Positions 16,075 through 23,547 of a stretch of 64,000 nucleotides of DNA are shown one piece after another. Origin of the DNA: Brachybacterium halotolerans (GTDB lineage Bacteria > Actinomycetota > Actinomycetes > Actinomycetales > Dermabacteraceae); the NCBI RefSeq assembly GCF_016623465.1, contig NZ_JAEDAJ010000011.1:1-64000 (forward strand), written 5' to 3'. The position numbers and the translations under genes are program-made. The notes beneath the pieces were generated by a model, which made no database searches, was not told the origin of the DNA, and was given only the letters and a program-made list of their open reading frames with translations. Each line of letters starts with the position of its first letter. Positions within the stretch are counted from its first letter, which is position 1.

Positions 16075-17102
16075 CGGCCGGTCTCCTTCTCGGTGGTGGT
16101 GGACGCTGCGTCGGACGCCGTGGCAGGCGCGGTGGGGGCGGGCGTGTCGCGGAAGGTCTGGCGCTGGCTGCCCAGGCCCTCGATGGCGAGCTCGACGACA
16201 TCGCCGTCGCGCAGGTACGGCTGGCCGGGCAGTCCCATCGCGACGCCCGCGGGCGTCCCGGTGTTCACGAGGTCGCCGGGGTACAGGGTCATGAAGCGCG
16301 AGAGGTAGGCGAGGACCTCCCCGACGCCGAAGATCTGGTCGGCCGTGGTGCCGTCCTGGCGGACTTCGCCGTTCACGGAGAGGGTGAGGGAGAGGTCCTG
16401 GACGTCGGGGATCTCGTCGGCCGTGACGAGGTACGGGCCCATCGGGTTGAAGGTCTCGCAGTTCTTGCCCTTGTCCCAGGTGCCGCCGCGCTCGATCTGG
16501 AACTCGCGCTCGGAGACGTCGTTGCTGATCGTGTACCCGGCGACGGCGGCGAGCGCCTCCTCGGGCGAGGCCGCACTGCGCAGCGTGCGGCCGATGACGA
16601 CGCCCAGCTCGACCTCCCAGTCGGTCTTCACGGAGTCGCGCGGGATCAGCACGTCGTCATGGGGGCCGACGACGGTGTCCGGCGCCTTCATGAACAGGAT
16701 CGGCTCGGCGGGGATCTCGGCGTCCGTCTCCGCCGCATGGTCGCGGTAGTTCAGTCCGATGCACAGGATCTTGCCGGGCACGAGCGGAGCGCCGAAGCGT
16801 GCGTGACCGGCCGGGGCGGCGGAGGTGCCGGCCGTGCCGACGGTGTCGCTCGTGCCGGTCGCGCCGGCCAGGTCCGCGGCCCGGGACGACGCGTCGTCCT
16901 GGGTCGGCAGCGCGGCGGGCTCCAGCGCGGGCAGGGCGCCGTCCGCGATCGCGCGGCGGGTGCGCTCGATGCCGCCGTCCTCGAGGAATCCTCGCGTGAT
17001 CGCGGTGGCTTCGCCCGTGAGAGGTGTCAGGTCATAGGACGTGCCGTCGTGCAGGACGGCCGGGCGCTCGGCGCCGGCAGGACCATGGGCAGAGAACTTC
17101 AC
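16071..17102 (-). CDS. Fumarylacetoacetate hydrolase-family protein, probable 2,4-diketo-3-deoxy-L-fuconate hydrolase
   Basis: A 343-residue FAH-fold enzyme expected to cleave the diketo acid to pyruvate and L-lactate. Family blocks: ILCIGLNYRDHAAETD, ILFMKAPDTVVGPHDDV, DWEVELGVVIG (metal-binding Glu pair), GYTISNDVSEREFQ, KNCETFNPMGPYL, NTGTPAGVAMG. Residues about 75-95 form a low-complexity Ala/Thr/Gly insert not seen in usual relatives of about 285 residues. First gene of its operon, with the shared GACATC-type palindrome about 50 bases upstream. Confidence 0.9.
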   Translation of the reverse strand: MKFSAHGPAGAERPAVLHDGTSYDLTPLTGEATAITRGFLEDGGIERTRRAIADGALPALEPAALPTQDDASSRAADLAGATGTSDTVGTAGTSAAPAGHARFGAPLVPGKILCIGLNYRDHAAETDAEIPAEPILFMKAPDTVVGPHDDVLIPRDSVKTDWEVELGVVIGRTLRSAASPEEALAAVAGYTISNDVSEREFQIERGGTWDKGKNCETFNPMGPYLVTADEIPDVQDLSLTLSVNGEVRQDGTTADQIFGVGEVLAYLSRFMTLYPGDLVNTGTPAGVAMGLPGQPYLRDGDVVELAIEGLGSQRQTFRDTPAPTAPATASDAASTTTEKETGR

Positions 17103-17148
17103 GGCGGACTCCCCTTCGCGTGGGCGGTGATGTCCTCGCAGGCTACCC

Positions 17149-17165
17149 CAGACATCGGATGTTTG
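17149..17165. promoter_or_regulatory. Second GntR operator, before the hydrolase-SDR-gntR operon
   Basis: CAGACATC-G-GATGTTTG is an imperfect palindrome whose core GACATC-N-GATGT matches the site at 6686-6702. It lies 47-63 bases upstream of the minus-strand start at 17102. Two copies at the two fucose promoters, in opposite orientation genes 10 kb apart, make chance unlikely. Confidence 0.7.
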
Positions 17166-17275
17166 GAGCGGGAGGAGTCAGGGCGAGACGACCGTGGTGC
17201 GGTGCGTCCCGGACGCGTCCGCATCGTCTCCCAGACGGGGTCTCCCGGGCGGGTGTGCACTACGCGTAGCAGGAG

Positions 17276-17430
17276 GTGGGGGGGCGGGGGGGTGGGGCGC
17301 GGGGCCCCCCCCCCCCCCCCCCCCGGGGGCCGCGGGGCGGTCCCTCCCCCGCGCGGGGGGGGGGGCGCCCCCCCCCCCCCGGGCGCCCCCCCCCCCCCCC
17401 CCCCCCCGGGGGGGCCCCGGGGGCGGCCGG
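17276..17430. other. 155-bp G/C-only low-complexity tract
   Basis: Almost pure runs of G and C, including one run of about 20 C and another of about 22 C. It lies between the fucose operator and the stop of the oxidoreductase at 17506, where that gene's terminator would be expected. Open frames through it encode only Gly/Pro runs. Base calls here should be treated as unreliable. The rest of the 17103-17505 gap holds only the operator. Confidence 0.8.
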
Positions 17431-17505
17431 AGACCCCGAGGGCGTGAGGCGCGCGAGGTCCGGGTTCTGGGAGCAGACCCCGGGGTTGCGACGTCCCGCG
17501 CGAGC

Positions 17506-18597
17506 TCAGGCGCCGGGCGCTTCCTTCAAGACCCGGGCCTGGTCCTGGGCCTTGAGCGCGAGCTCGACGGAGGTGAAGACGTGCTCCTGGGTCATGGCGT
17601 TCTCGGTGCGGTGCAGGACGTCGAGGATGAGGTCGCCGAAGAAGGGGTAGCCGACCTGTCCGGTGGCCTCGATGCGGTGCTCGCCCTCGCCGTCGACCAG
17701 GAGGACCTGGCCGGGGCCGTTGTCGGTGGTGACGTCGACGTACTTGCGCAGCTCGATGTAGCCCTCGGTGCCGAGGATGAAGGTGCGGCCGTCGCCCCAG
17801 GTGCGCAGCCCGTCGGGGGTGAACCAGTCCACGCGCACGTAGCCGGAGGCGCCGGAGGACAGGGCGACGTGGGCGTCGCCGAAGTCGTCGAGCTCCAGGT
17901 GATCGGCGTGGTCGAAGTTGCCGATGGAGGAGGAGAGGATCTCGGCGTTCTCGGAGCCCGTGAAGGTGAGCATCTGCTCGAAGTTGTGGGAGCCGATGTC
18001 GGTGAGGATGCCGCCGTAGCGGGCGCGCTCGTAGAACCAGTCGGGGCGGGAGTCGGGGTCGCCGAGGCGGTGGGGACCCATGCCCAGGACCTGGATGACC
18101 CGGCCGATGGCACCGCGGTCGATGAGCTGTCCGGCCAGGACGGCGGCCTCGACGTGGATGCGCTCGGAGAAGTAGCAGGCGTACTTCCTGCCGCTGCGCT
18201 CGACGGCGGCGCGGGCGCGCTCGAGCTGGTCGAAGGTGGTCAGCGGGGTCTTGTCGGTGAAGTAGTCCTTGCCCGCGTCCATGACGCGGATGCCGAGATC
18301 GGCGCGGTCGGCGGGGACCGCGGCGGCGGCGACGAGGAGCACCTCGGGGTCCTCGAGGATCTGCTCCTCGGACTCGGCGAGCTGGACGCCCTCGAAGTGC
18401 TCGGCGAAGGCGGCGGCGCGTTCGGGCTGGGTGTCGTAGACCCATTTCAGGGTGCCGCCGGCGCCGATCAGGCCCTCGCACATGCCGGTGATGTGGCCGT
18501 GGTCCAGGTGCATCGCGGCGAACGTGAACTCGCCGGAGGAGACGACGGGCTGGGGCATGGGAGCGGGCGCGTAGTTCGCGCCTTCGGAGACGGCCAT
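17506..18597 (-). CDS. Gfo/Idh/MocA-family oxidoreductase, divergent member
   Basis: A 363-residue protein with the Gfo/Idh two-domain layout. The Rossmann start is unusual (FAAMHLDHGHITGMCEGLI in place of a clear G-x-G-x-x-G), and the catalytic EKP motif is replaced by DKT (FTDKTPLTT), keeping the lysine. GGILTDIGSHNFEQML and YGPFF-like C-terminal features remain. Last of four Gfo/Idh genes on this strand, 110 bases after the previous one; AAAGGAA precedes the start. Substrate unknown. The loss of the standard motif suggests a changed reaction or an isomerase-like role. Confidence 0.82.
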   Translation of the reverse strand: MAVSEGANYAPAPMPQPVVSSGEFTFAAMHLDHGHITGMCEGLIGAGGTLKWVYDTQPERAAAFAEHFEGVQLAESEEQILEDPEVLLVAAAAVPADRADLGIRVMDAGKDYFTDKTPLTTFDQLERARAAVERSGRKYACYFSERIHVEAAVLAGQLIDRGAIGRVIQVLGMGPHRLGDPDSRPDWFYERARYGGILTDIGSHNFEQMLTFTGSENAEILSSSIGNFDHADHLELDDFGDAHVALSSGASGYVRVDWFTPDGLRTWGDGRTFILGTEGYIELRKYVDVTTDNGPGQVLLVDGEGEHRIEATGQVGYPFFGDLILDVLHRTENAMTQEHVFTSVELALKAQDQARVLKEAPGA

Positions 18598-18707
18598 GAT
18601 GCGTGGGTTCCTTTCGAGGAAGCGGACGGCTGTGGGTGTGTCAGGTGAGGACGACGGGCGAGGCGACCAGGGCGGGCAGCGAGGGTCCGCTGGTGCGCAG
18701 CGGCCGG

Positions 18708-19883
18708 TCAGGCCTGTGCGGCGTCGGGGAGGCCGACGGGCATGTACCCGTCCTGGGTGGCGACCGACCCGGTCTTCTCGTGGAAGTGCGGGGCGCGCTC
18801 CACGAGGGTGCCCGAGCGGTAGTACGGGTCCTCCGGGCTGATGGGCAGGTCGACGACGCGCCGCTCGATCGCGGACTCGTAGATCGCGGTCACGAGCTCG
18901 ACGGCGTTGCGTCCGTCCTGCCCGGTCACGAGCGGCTCGCGGCCCTCGCGCACGGCGGCCACGACGTCGGCCAGCTGCGCGGGATGCCCGGTCCGGGGCA
19001 GCGGTGAGAGCGAGGCCGCGAACTCCTCGAGCTCGGCGACTGTCTCAGCATCGCCGCCCTGCTCGGGGAAGCCGTTGGGGCGGGCGACCTCGGCCGCGGG
19101 CTCCCAGGGCTGGGAGACGCGGGCGCGCGCACCCTGCAGCGAGATCTCCTGCTTCTGGCCGTGGTGGACCACGGAGCTGGTGAGCTCGGCGAGGCTCCGC
19201 TCGTACTGCAGGATCGCGATCGACAGATCCTCGACCTCGGCGTTGTCGTGCTGGGCGTTGGTCATCATCGCGCTCACGGCGAGCGGACGACCCAGCAGCC
19301 AGAGGGCGATGTCGATGTGGTGGATGGCGTGGTTCAGCGTCGGACCGCCGCCCTCGGAGGCCCACGTGCCGCGCCACCACAGGTCGTAGTAGGAGTGCCC
19401 GCGCCACCACTCAGAGGCGATCCGTGCGTGCGAGAGCGGGCCGATCTTCCCGGAGTCCAGCACCGCCTTCAGCCGTGCCATCTCGTCGCGGAAGCGGTTC
19501 TGCGCGATTGTGGAGAGGATCTTCCCACTCGCGTGCTGTGCGGCGAGCATCGCGTCGCACTCCTCGAGGGAGGTGGCCATGGGCTTCTCGACCACGGCGT
19601 GCACGCCGGCCTCGAGCACCTGGATCGCCAGCGGCGCATGGGCCGACGGGGGAGTGGTGACGGAGACCAGGCCCAGGTCCTCGGCCTCGAGCATCGCCGC
19701 GACGTCGTCGTAGACGCGGGCGTCCTCGAGCCCGAAGGCCTCGCGCTTGGCCGTCGGCCCCGCGAGGTCCAGATCCGCCAGGGCGACGATGCGCAGGTCG
19801 GGGAACTCCTCAGCGAGCTCGAGGTAGGCGTTGATGTGGGCGTCGGAGATGGCGCCGGTGCCGATGATGCCGACGGAGAACAT
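18708..19883 (-). CDS. Gfo/Idh/MocA-family oxidoreductase
   Basis: A 391-residue NAD(P)-dependent sugar dehydrogenase-like protein. VGIIGTGAISDAHI at the start is the dinucleotide fold, EKPMATS the catalytic motif near residue 98, and GGPTLNHAIHHIDIALWLLG the conserved His-containing stretch. ATG 19883 is chosen because the Rossmann strand begins at residue 3; open frame continues upstream but without family features. A GGAAGG lies about 12 bases upstream. Part of the ThuA/Gfo-Idh group for an unidentified sugar. Confidence 0.87.
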   Translation of the reverse strand: MFSVGIIGTGAISDAHINAYLELAEEFPDLRIVALADLDLAGPTAKREAFGLEDARVYDDVAAMLEAEDLGLVSVTTPPSAHAPLAIQVLEAGVHAVVEKPMATSLEECDAMLAAQHASGKILSTIAQNRFRDEMARLKAVLDSGKIGPLSHARIASEWWRGHSYYDLWWRGTWASEGGGPTLNHAIHHIDIALWLLGRPLAVSAMMTNAQHDNAEVEDLSIAILQYERSLAELTSSVVHHGQKQEISLQGARARVSQPWEPAAEVARPNGFPEQGGDAETVAELEEFAASLSPLPRTGHPAQLADVVAAVREGREPLVTGQDGRNAVELVTAIYESAIERRVVDLPISPEDPYYRSGTLVERAPHFHEKTGSVATQDGYMPVGLPDAAQA

Positions 19884-19990
19884 GTCGGGGATGTGCCTTC
19901 CGGAGGTGGACGGACGTGCCTGCCAGTGTCCCGCGTCACGCCGTGCGACGCGGGAGGATGCCACGGGTTGCCTCGCGCGGGGCGGGCCCC

Positions 19991-21085
19991 TCAGCCCCTC
20001 ACGTCGGTGAGCGGGACGGCCTGCGGGCGCTCGCAGCTGCTCGCGACCTCGACGCGGGAGCCGCTGCGCGAGGAGGCGAGCACGGCGTTCATGACCTCCA
20101 GGGCGTGCTGGCCGAGGACGCCGCTCGCCCGCAGGTCCGCGCCGCGCAGCGCCATGTCCTGCAGACCGATCCCGCGGGACGCGCCCACGTAGCCGGCGCT
20201 CACGGGCAGGGTCTCCCATCCCTCGCCGCCCAGGCGGTGCAGCTCGACGTCGCCGTCGAAGCGGTTGGGGTCGGGCACCGCGAGGCTTCCCGCGCTGCCG
20301 TGGATCTCGATCGGGTGGATCGAGGTGGCGACCGCGTCGAAGCTCATCACGAGCGTGGACAGGACTCCCGAGGAGTGCACGAGGATCCCGCTGACGTGCG
20401 TGTCCGTGGAGACCGGGATGACCTCTCCCGCGCGCGGGCCGGAGCCGATGGTGCGCTCGGCGCGGGTGCGGGAGGCCGCGCCGATCACCGCGTCGACCGG
20501 GCCCAGCAGCGTGACCAGCGCGTGGACGTAGTACGGACCCATGTCCAGCAGCGGCCCGCCGCCGGGCACGTAGTAGAAGTCCGGATCGGGGTGCCAGCGC
20601 TCGTGGCCGGGGGTGAGCATGGTGGCGGTCGCCGCGATCGGGGCGCCGATGAGGCCCTCGTCGATCGCCGCGCGCGCCGTCTGCGTGCCCGTGCCCAGCA
20701 CGGTGTCGGGTGCGGAGCCGACGAGCACGCCGGCCGCGCGGGCCGCCTCGAGCACGGCGGCGCCGTCGGCCGTCTCGACGGCGAAGGGCTTCTCGGCGTA
20801 CACGTTCTTCCCTGCGGCGATCGCCCGCTGGTCCACCTCGGCGTGGGACGCGGGGATCGTGAGGTTCAGGACCGTGTCCACGTCCGGGTCGGCGATGAGC
20901 TCGTCGACCGAGAGTGCGCGCACGCCCTCGTGCGCGGAGGCGACGGCCTCGGCCCGGGACGCGTCCAGGTCCGCGACCGCGACGAGCTCCACGTCCGGCA
21001 GGGAGGGGAAGGAGGCGAGGTACTGCGCGGAGATGTTCCCGCAGCCGATCATGCCGATCCGCAGGGGGCGGGGCGCGGCGCTCAT
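19991..21085 (-). CDS. Gfo/Idh/MocA-family oxidoreductase
   Basis: A 364-residue protein: LRIGMIGCGNISAQYL (dinucleotide binding), EKPFAVE (catalytic Lys), and YYVPGGGPLLDMGPYYVHALVTLLGPVD, a signature of the subgroup often found beside ThuA proteins. GGAGG stands 6 bases before the ATG, and the start overlaps the ThuA stop by 4 bases. Likely acts on the same sugar or keto-sugar as ThuA; the direction of reaction cannot be read from sequence. Confidence 0.9.
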   Translation of the reverse strand: MSAAPRPLRIGMIGCGNISAQYLASFPSLPDVELVAVADLDASRAEAVASAHEGVRALSVDELIADPDVDTVLNLTIPASHAEVDQRAIAAGKNVYAEKPFAVETADGAAVLEAARAAGVLVGSAPDTVLGTGTQTARAAIDEGLIGAPIAATATMLTPGHERWHPDPDFYYVPGGGPLLDMGPYYVHALVTLLGPVDAVIGAASRTRAERTIGSGPRAGEVIPVSTDTHVSGILVHSSGVLSTLVMSFDAVATSIHPIEIHGSAGSLAVPDPNRFDGDVELHRLGGEGWETLPVSAGYVGASRGIGLQDMALRGADLRASGVLGQHALEVMNAVLASSRSGSRVEVASSCERPQAVPLTDVRG

Positions 21086-21843
21086 CGGGCCTCCTCCGTG
21101 CGGTGCGCACGGCCAGCGGACGGGGCGGCGTACGGGTCCTCGGATCCGCGCGCGGCCCACAGAAGTCCGCGCTCGACGATCGTGCGCACACTGGGATCCT
21201 CGAGCACGTCGACGTGGTGGCCGGGGGTCGCGACGAAGATCCGGCCCTTCCCCCACTGGCGGGTCCAGATCGCGGGCGAGGTGATCGGGCGGTTCCACGG
21301 GTCCCACTCCCGCACCTTCTGGGTGGTGGTCGCGAGCACGTCGATGTAGTCGTCGGAGAGCACCCAGTACTGCTCGGTGACCAGGTCGAAGTCGTCCACG
21401 CCGCGGGTGATGGGGTGCTCGGCGGCCGCCGGGAGCATGTTCACGGTGTAGGGGACGTAGTTGTCGTCCTGCTCGCCGCGGCGCTCGTCGGGATGCTTGC
21501 CCGGGTGGCAGCCGAACTGGCCGCCGATGAGGGTGAGGTAGTCCGATTCGCTGCGGTAACTGTCGGCGATGCCGCCGTGCCATCCCGCGAGGCCCGTCCC
21601 GGCCTCGACCGCGGCCCGGAGCCCCTCGAACTGGGGGCGCTCGATCGTGGACATGGTCATGCACTGCACGATGAGGTCGACCCCGGCCATGTACTCGGCG
21701 TCCGCGTAGATCGCGGGACTCTCCTCGATGCGCACCTCGAAGCCGTGCTCGCGCAGGTGGGGGATGAACAGGTCGGTCGCCTCGACGGGCTGGTGCCCGT
21801 CCCAGCCGCCGCGGACGACGAGGGCGGTTCGGGTGGTGGTCAT
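21082..21843 (-). CDS. ThuA-like (trehalose utilisation) domain protein
   Basis: A 253-residue protein with the class I glutamine-amidotransferase-like ThuA fold: ALVVRGGWDGHQP at the start, LAGWHGGIADSY, GGQFGCHPG, and KGRIFVATPGHHVDVLE near the end. ThuA with ThuB-like Gfo/Idh partners takes part in 3-keto disaccharide or glycoside metabolism in rhizobia and Bacteroides. It overlaps both neighbours by 4 bases, so it is tightly coupled to two Gfo/Idh enzymes. The exact reaction is not settled for this family. Confidence 0.9.
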   Translation of the reverse strand: MTTTRTALVVRGGWDGHQPVEATDLFIPHLREHGFEVRIEESPAIYADAEYMAGVDLIVQCMTMSTIERPQFEGLRAAVEAGTGLAGWHGGIADSYRSESDYLTLIGGQFGCHPGKHPDERRGEQDDNYVPYTVNMLPAAAEHPITRGVDDFDLVTEQYWVLSDDYIDVLATTTQKVREWDPWNRPITSPAIWTRQWGKGRIFVATPGHHVDVLEDPSVRTIVERGLLWAARGSEDPYAAPSAGRAHRTEEAR

Positions 21844-23105
21844 CGGGCGGTCTCCTCGGTGGTGGACGCGGCGGGCGCAGTGGACGGGGTGGATGCGGCG
21901 GACGGGGTGGGGCCGACGGCGGTCCAGCGGGAGCCGTCGGCGTGGCTGGCCTCGACGGCGGCCAGCACGCGCTGCACGCGCAGGGCCTCGTCGAAGGATG
22001 GTGAGGGGTCGGCACCCCCGCCGATCGCGCGCACCAGGTCGGCGACCTCGTGGGTGAAGGTGTGCTCGTAGCCCAGACCGTGCCCGGTGGGCCACCAGGC
22101 GGCGGCGTAGGGGTGCTCGGGCTCGGTGGTGAGCACGCGGGTGAAGCCCTGGCGTCCCGCCGGAGCGGTGGCGTCGTAGATCTCCAGCTCGTTCATGCGC
22201 TCGAAGTCGAAGGCGATCGCGCCTCGCGAGCCGTGGAGCTCGATGCGCATCGCGTTCTTGCGCCCCTGCGCCATGCGGGTGGCCTCGAAGGAGCCGAGCA
22301 CGCCGCTCGCGAGGCGCACGGAGAACAGGGCGGTGTCGTCGACGGTGACCCGCCGACGCTCGCCGGCGGCGTCGCCCTTCCCGCCCAGGCCCTGCATCGC
22401 GCCCGCCGCGGGGCGGGTGGGGACCACGGTGGCGAGCGTCCCGGAGACTGCCTCGATCTCCGTGCCGGCGACCCATTGGACGAGGTCGACGACGTGGGCG
22501 CCGATGTCCCCGAGGGCGCCGGAGCCGGCCTTCTCCTTCTCCAGCCGCCAGGTCATGGGGGCGTCGGCGTCGGCCAGCCAGTCCTGCAGGTACTGGGCGC
22601 GGACCTGCCGGATCTCGCCCACGAAGCCCTCGGCGACGAGCTGTCGGGCATACGCCAGGGCAGGGGTGCGGCGGTAGGAGAACCCGCACAGCGAGCGGAC
22701 TCCGCGGACGGAGGCGGCGCGGGCGGCGTCCGCCATCTCCTCGGCCTCCGCCACGGAGTTCGCGAGCGGCTTCTCGCACAGCACGTGCTTGCCGGCTGCG
22801 AGCGCGGCGAGCGCGATCTCCCGGTGGGTGTCGCCGGGGGTGCAGATGTCCACGAGGTCGATCTCGGGGTCCTCGACGAGATCCTGCCAGCGGGTCGTGG
22901 TGGCGGCGAAGCCGAAGCGCTCCGCGGACTCGGCGAGGGTTTCGGGGCGGCGGCCGGCGAGGGTGCGCAGCTCCGGGGTGAGCGGCAGGTCGAAGAACCG
23001 GTGCGCGGTGCGCCAGGCGTGGGAGTGGGCGGCGCCCATGAAGCCGTGGCCGATGAGGCCGACGCGCAGCGGGCGGGAGGACGGGGTGGTCACAGCGGGG
23101 GTCAC
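21840..23105 (-). CDS. Gfo/Idh/MocA-family oxidoreductase resembling levoglucosan-type dehydrogenases
   Basis: A 421-residue protein: LRVGLIGHGFMGAAHSHAW, EKPLANS, FSYRRTPALAYARQLV, YLQDWLADADAPMTWRLEK, GSGALGDIGAHVVDLVQWV. From memory, this run of motifs is close to actinobacterial levoglucosan 3-dehydrogenase and its relatives, which oxidise C3 of a sugar; this is unverified. GTG 23105 is chosen over a start at 23210 because GAGGAG lies directly before it and relatives begin there. First gene of the ThuA/Gfo-Idh set after the peptide gene; the C-terminus is a low-complexity Ser/Thr/Ala tail. Confidence 0.87.
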   Translation of the reverse strand: MTPAVTTPSSRPLRVGLIGHGFMGAAHSHAWRTAHRFFDLPLTPELRTLAGRRPETLAESAERFGFAATTTRWQDLVEDPEIDLVDICTPGDTHREIALAALAAGKHVLCEKPLANSVAEAEEMADAARAASVRGVRSLCGFSYRRTPALAYARQLVAEGFVGEIRQVRAQYLQDWLADADAPMTWRLEKEKAGSGALGDIGAHVVDLVQWVAGTEIEAVSGTLATVVPTRPAAGAMQGLGGKGDAAGERRRVTVDDTALFSVRLASGVLGSFEATRMAQGRKNAMRIELHGSRGAIAFDFERMNELEIYDATAPAGRQGFTRVLTTEPEHPYAAAWWPTGHGLGYEHTFTHEVADLVRAIGGGADPSPSFDEALRVQRVLAAVEASHADGSRWTAVGPTPSAASTPSTAPAASTTEETAR

Positions 23106-23241
23106 GGCTCCTCGGTGAGCGGACGATGGCGGCGGGACGGGTCGGGGACGGGCAGGACGTCGACCGCTGGCGGGCCCCTCGAACCTATCCGGGCCGCCGC
23201 CGGTGGACAACCGGCATGGCCGCGCAGGTCAACGCGCAGAA

Positions 23242-23277
23242 GGACGGGGAGGGCCGCCGCTGCAACCCTCCCCGTCC
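23242..23277. terminator. Perfect 12-bp stem hairpin after the small peptide gene
   Basis: GGACGGGGAGGG, a 12-base loop, then CCCTCCCCGTCC: every arm position pairs. It begins 18 bases past the stop of the small peptide gene (minus strand) and about 135 bases before the Gfo/Idh start. It would isolate the peptide as its own short transcript or partly shield the downstream operon. Confidence 0.7.
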
Positions 23278-23294
23278 GACGGGGTCGGGTGGGG

Positions 23295-23366
23295 TCAGAG
23301 GATGCCGCCGAGGAGGCCGCCGACGACGCCGAGGATCGACTCGAGAAGGCCGGTGACGAGGTCCAT
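23295..23366 (-). CDS. Small amphipathic hydrophobic peptide (23 residues)
   Basis: A 23-codon gene beginning MDLVTGLLESIL and ending GGLLGGIL, net negative (one Asp, one Glu, no Lys or Arg). It is strongly biased to Leu, Gly, Val and Ile with heptad-like spacing, so it would form an amphipathic helix in a membrane. The case for translation: AAAGGA 7 bases before the ATG, a perfect 12-bp hairpin just after the stop, and its own intergenic space of 440 bases with a structured promoter region. It resembles phenol-soluble-modulin-like or other membrane-active micropeptides in character only. Function unknown. It lies between the CUT1 permeases and the Gfo/Idh-ThuA genes on the same strand. Confidence 0.6.
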   Translation of the reverse strand: MDLVTGLLESILGVVGGLLGGIL

Positions 23367-23445
23367 GGTGTGTCCTTTCGCGGGGACGGAGGGATTCCGT
23401 CGCGGACCCACAGCCTCGCGGGGAGCGGGGTCGAAGCTACCGCTC

Positions 23446-23473
23446 GGTCACCGGCCGTGACCCCTTCGTGACC
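23446..23473. promoter_or_regulatory. Repeated GGTCAC/GTGACC elements upstream of the small peptide gene
   Basis: Read on the minus strand, GGTCACG occurs twice with 12-base spacing and is followed by an inverted copy, GGTGACC. A possible -10 (TAGCTT) follows 17 bases later, giving a leader of about 60 bases to the peptide ATG. The arrangement could be an activator/repressor site, or the inverted pair (23446-23461) could form a small terminator for the permease gene ending at 23548. Confidence 0.35.
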
Positions 23474-23547
23474 GGACCGTCCGGCGCCCGGGCGGTGGTT
23501 GACCGCGCCGATCGGCTCCCGCGCGGCGCCTTCCGGCCGGGGACGGC

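Noticed and set aside
17194-18648. Plus-strand open frame encoding Gly/Pro homopolymers
   Set aside because: Driven by the G/C tract at 17276-17430 and the shadow of the oxidoreductase gene.
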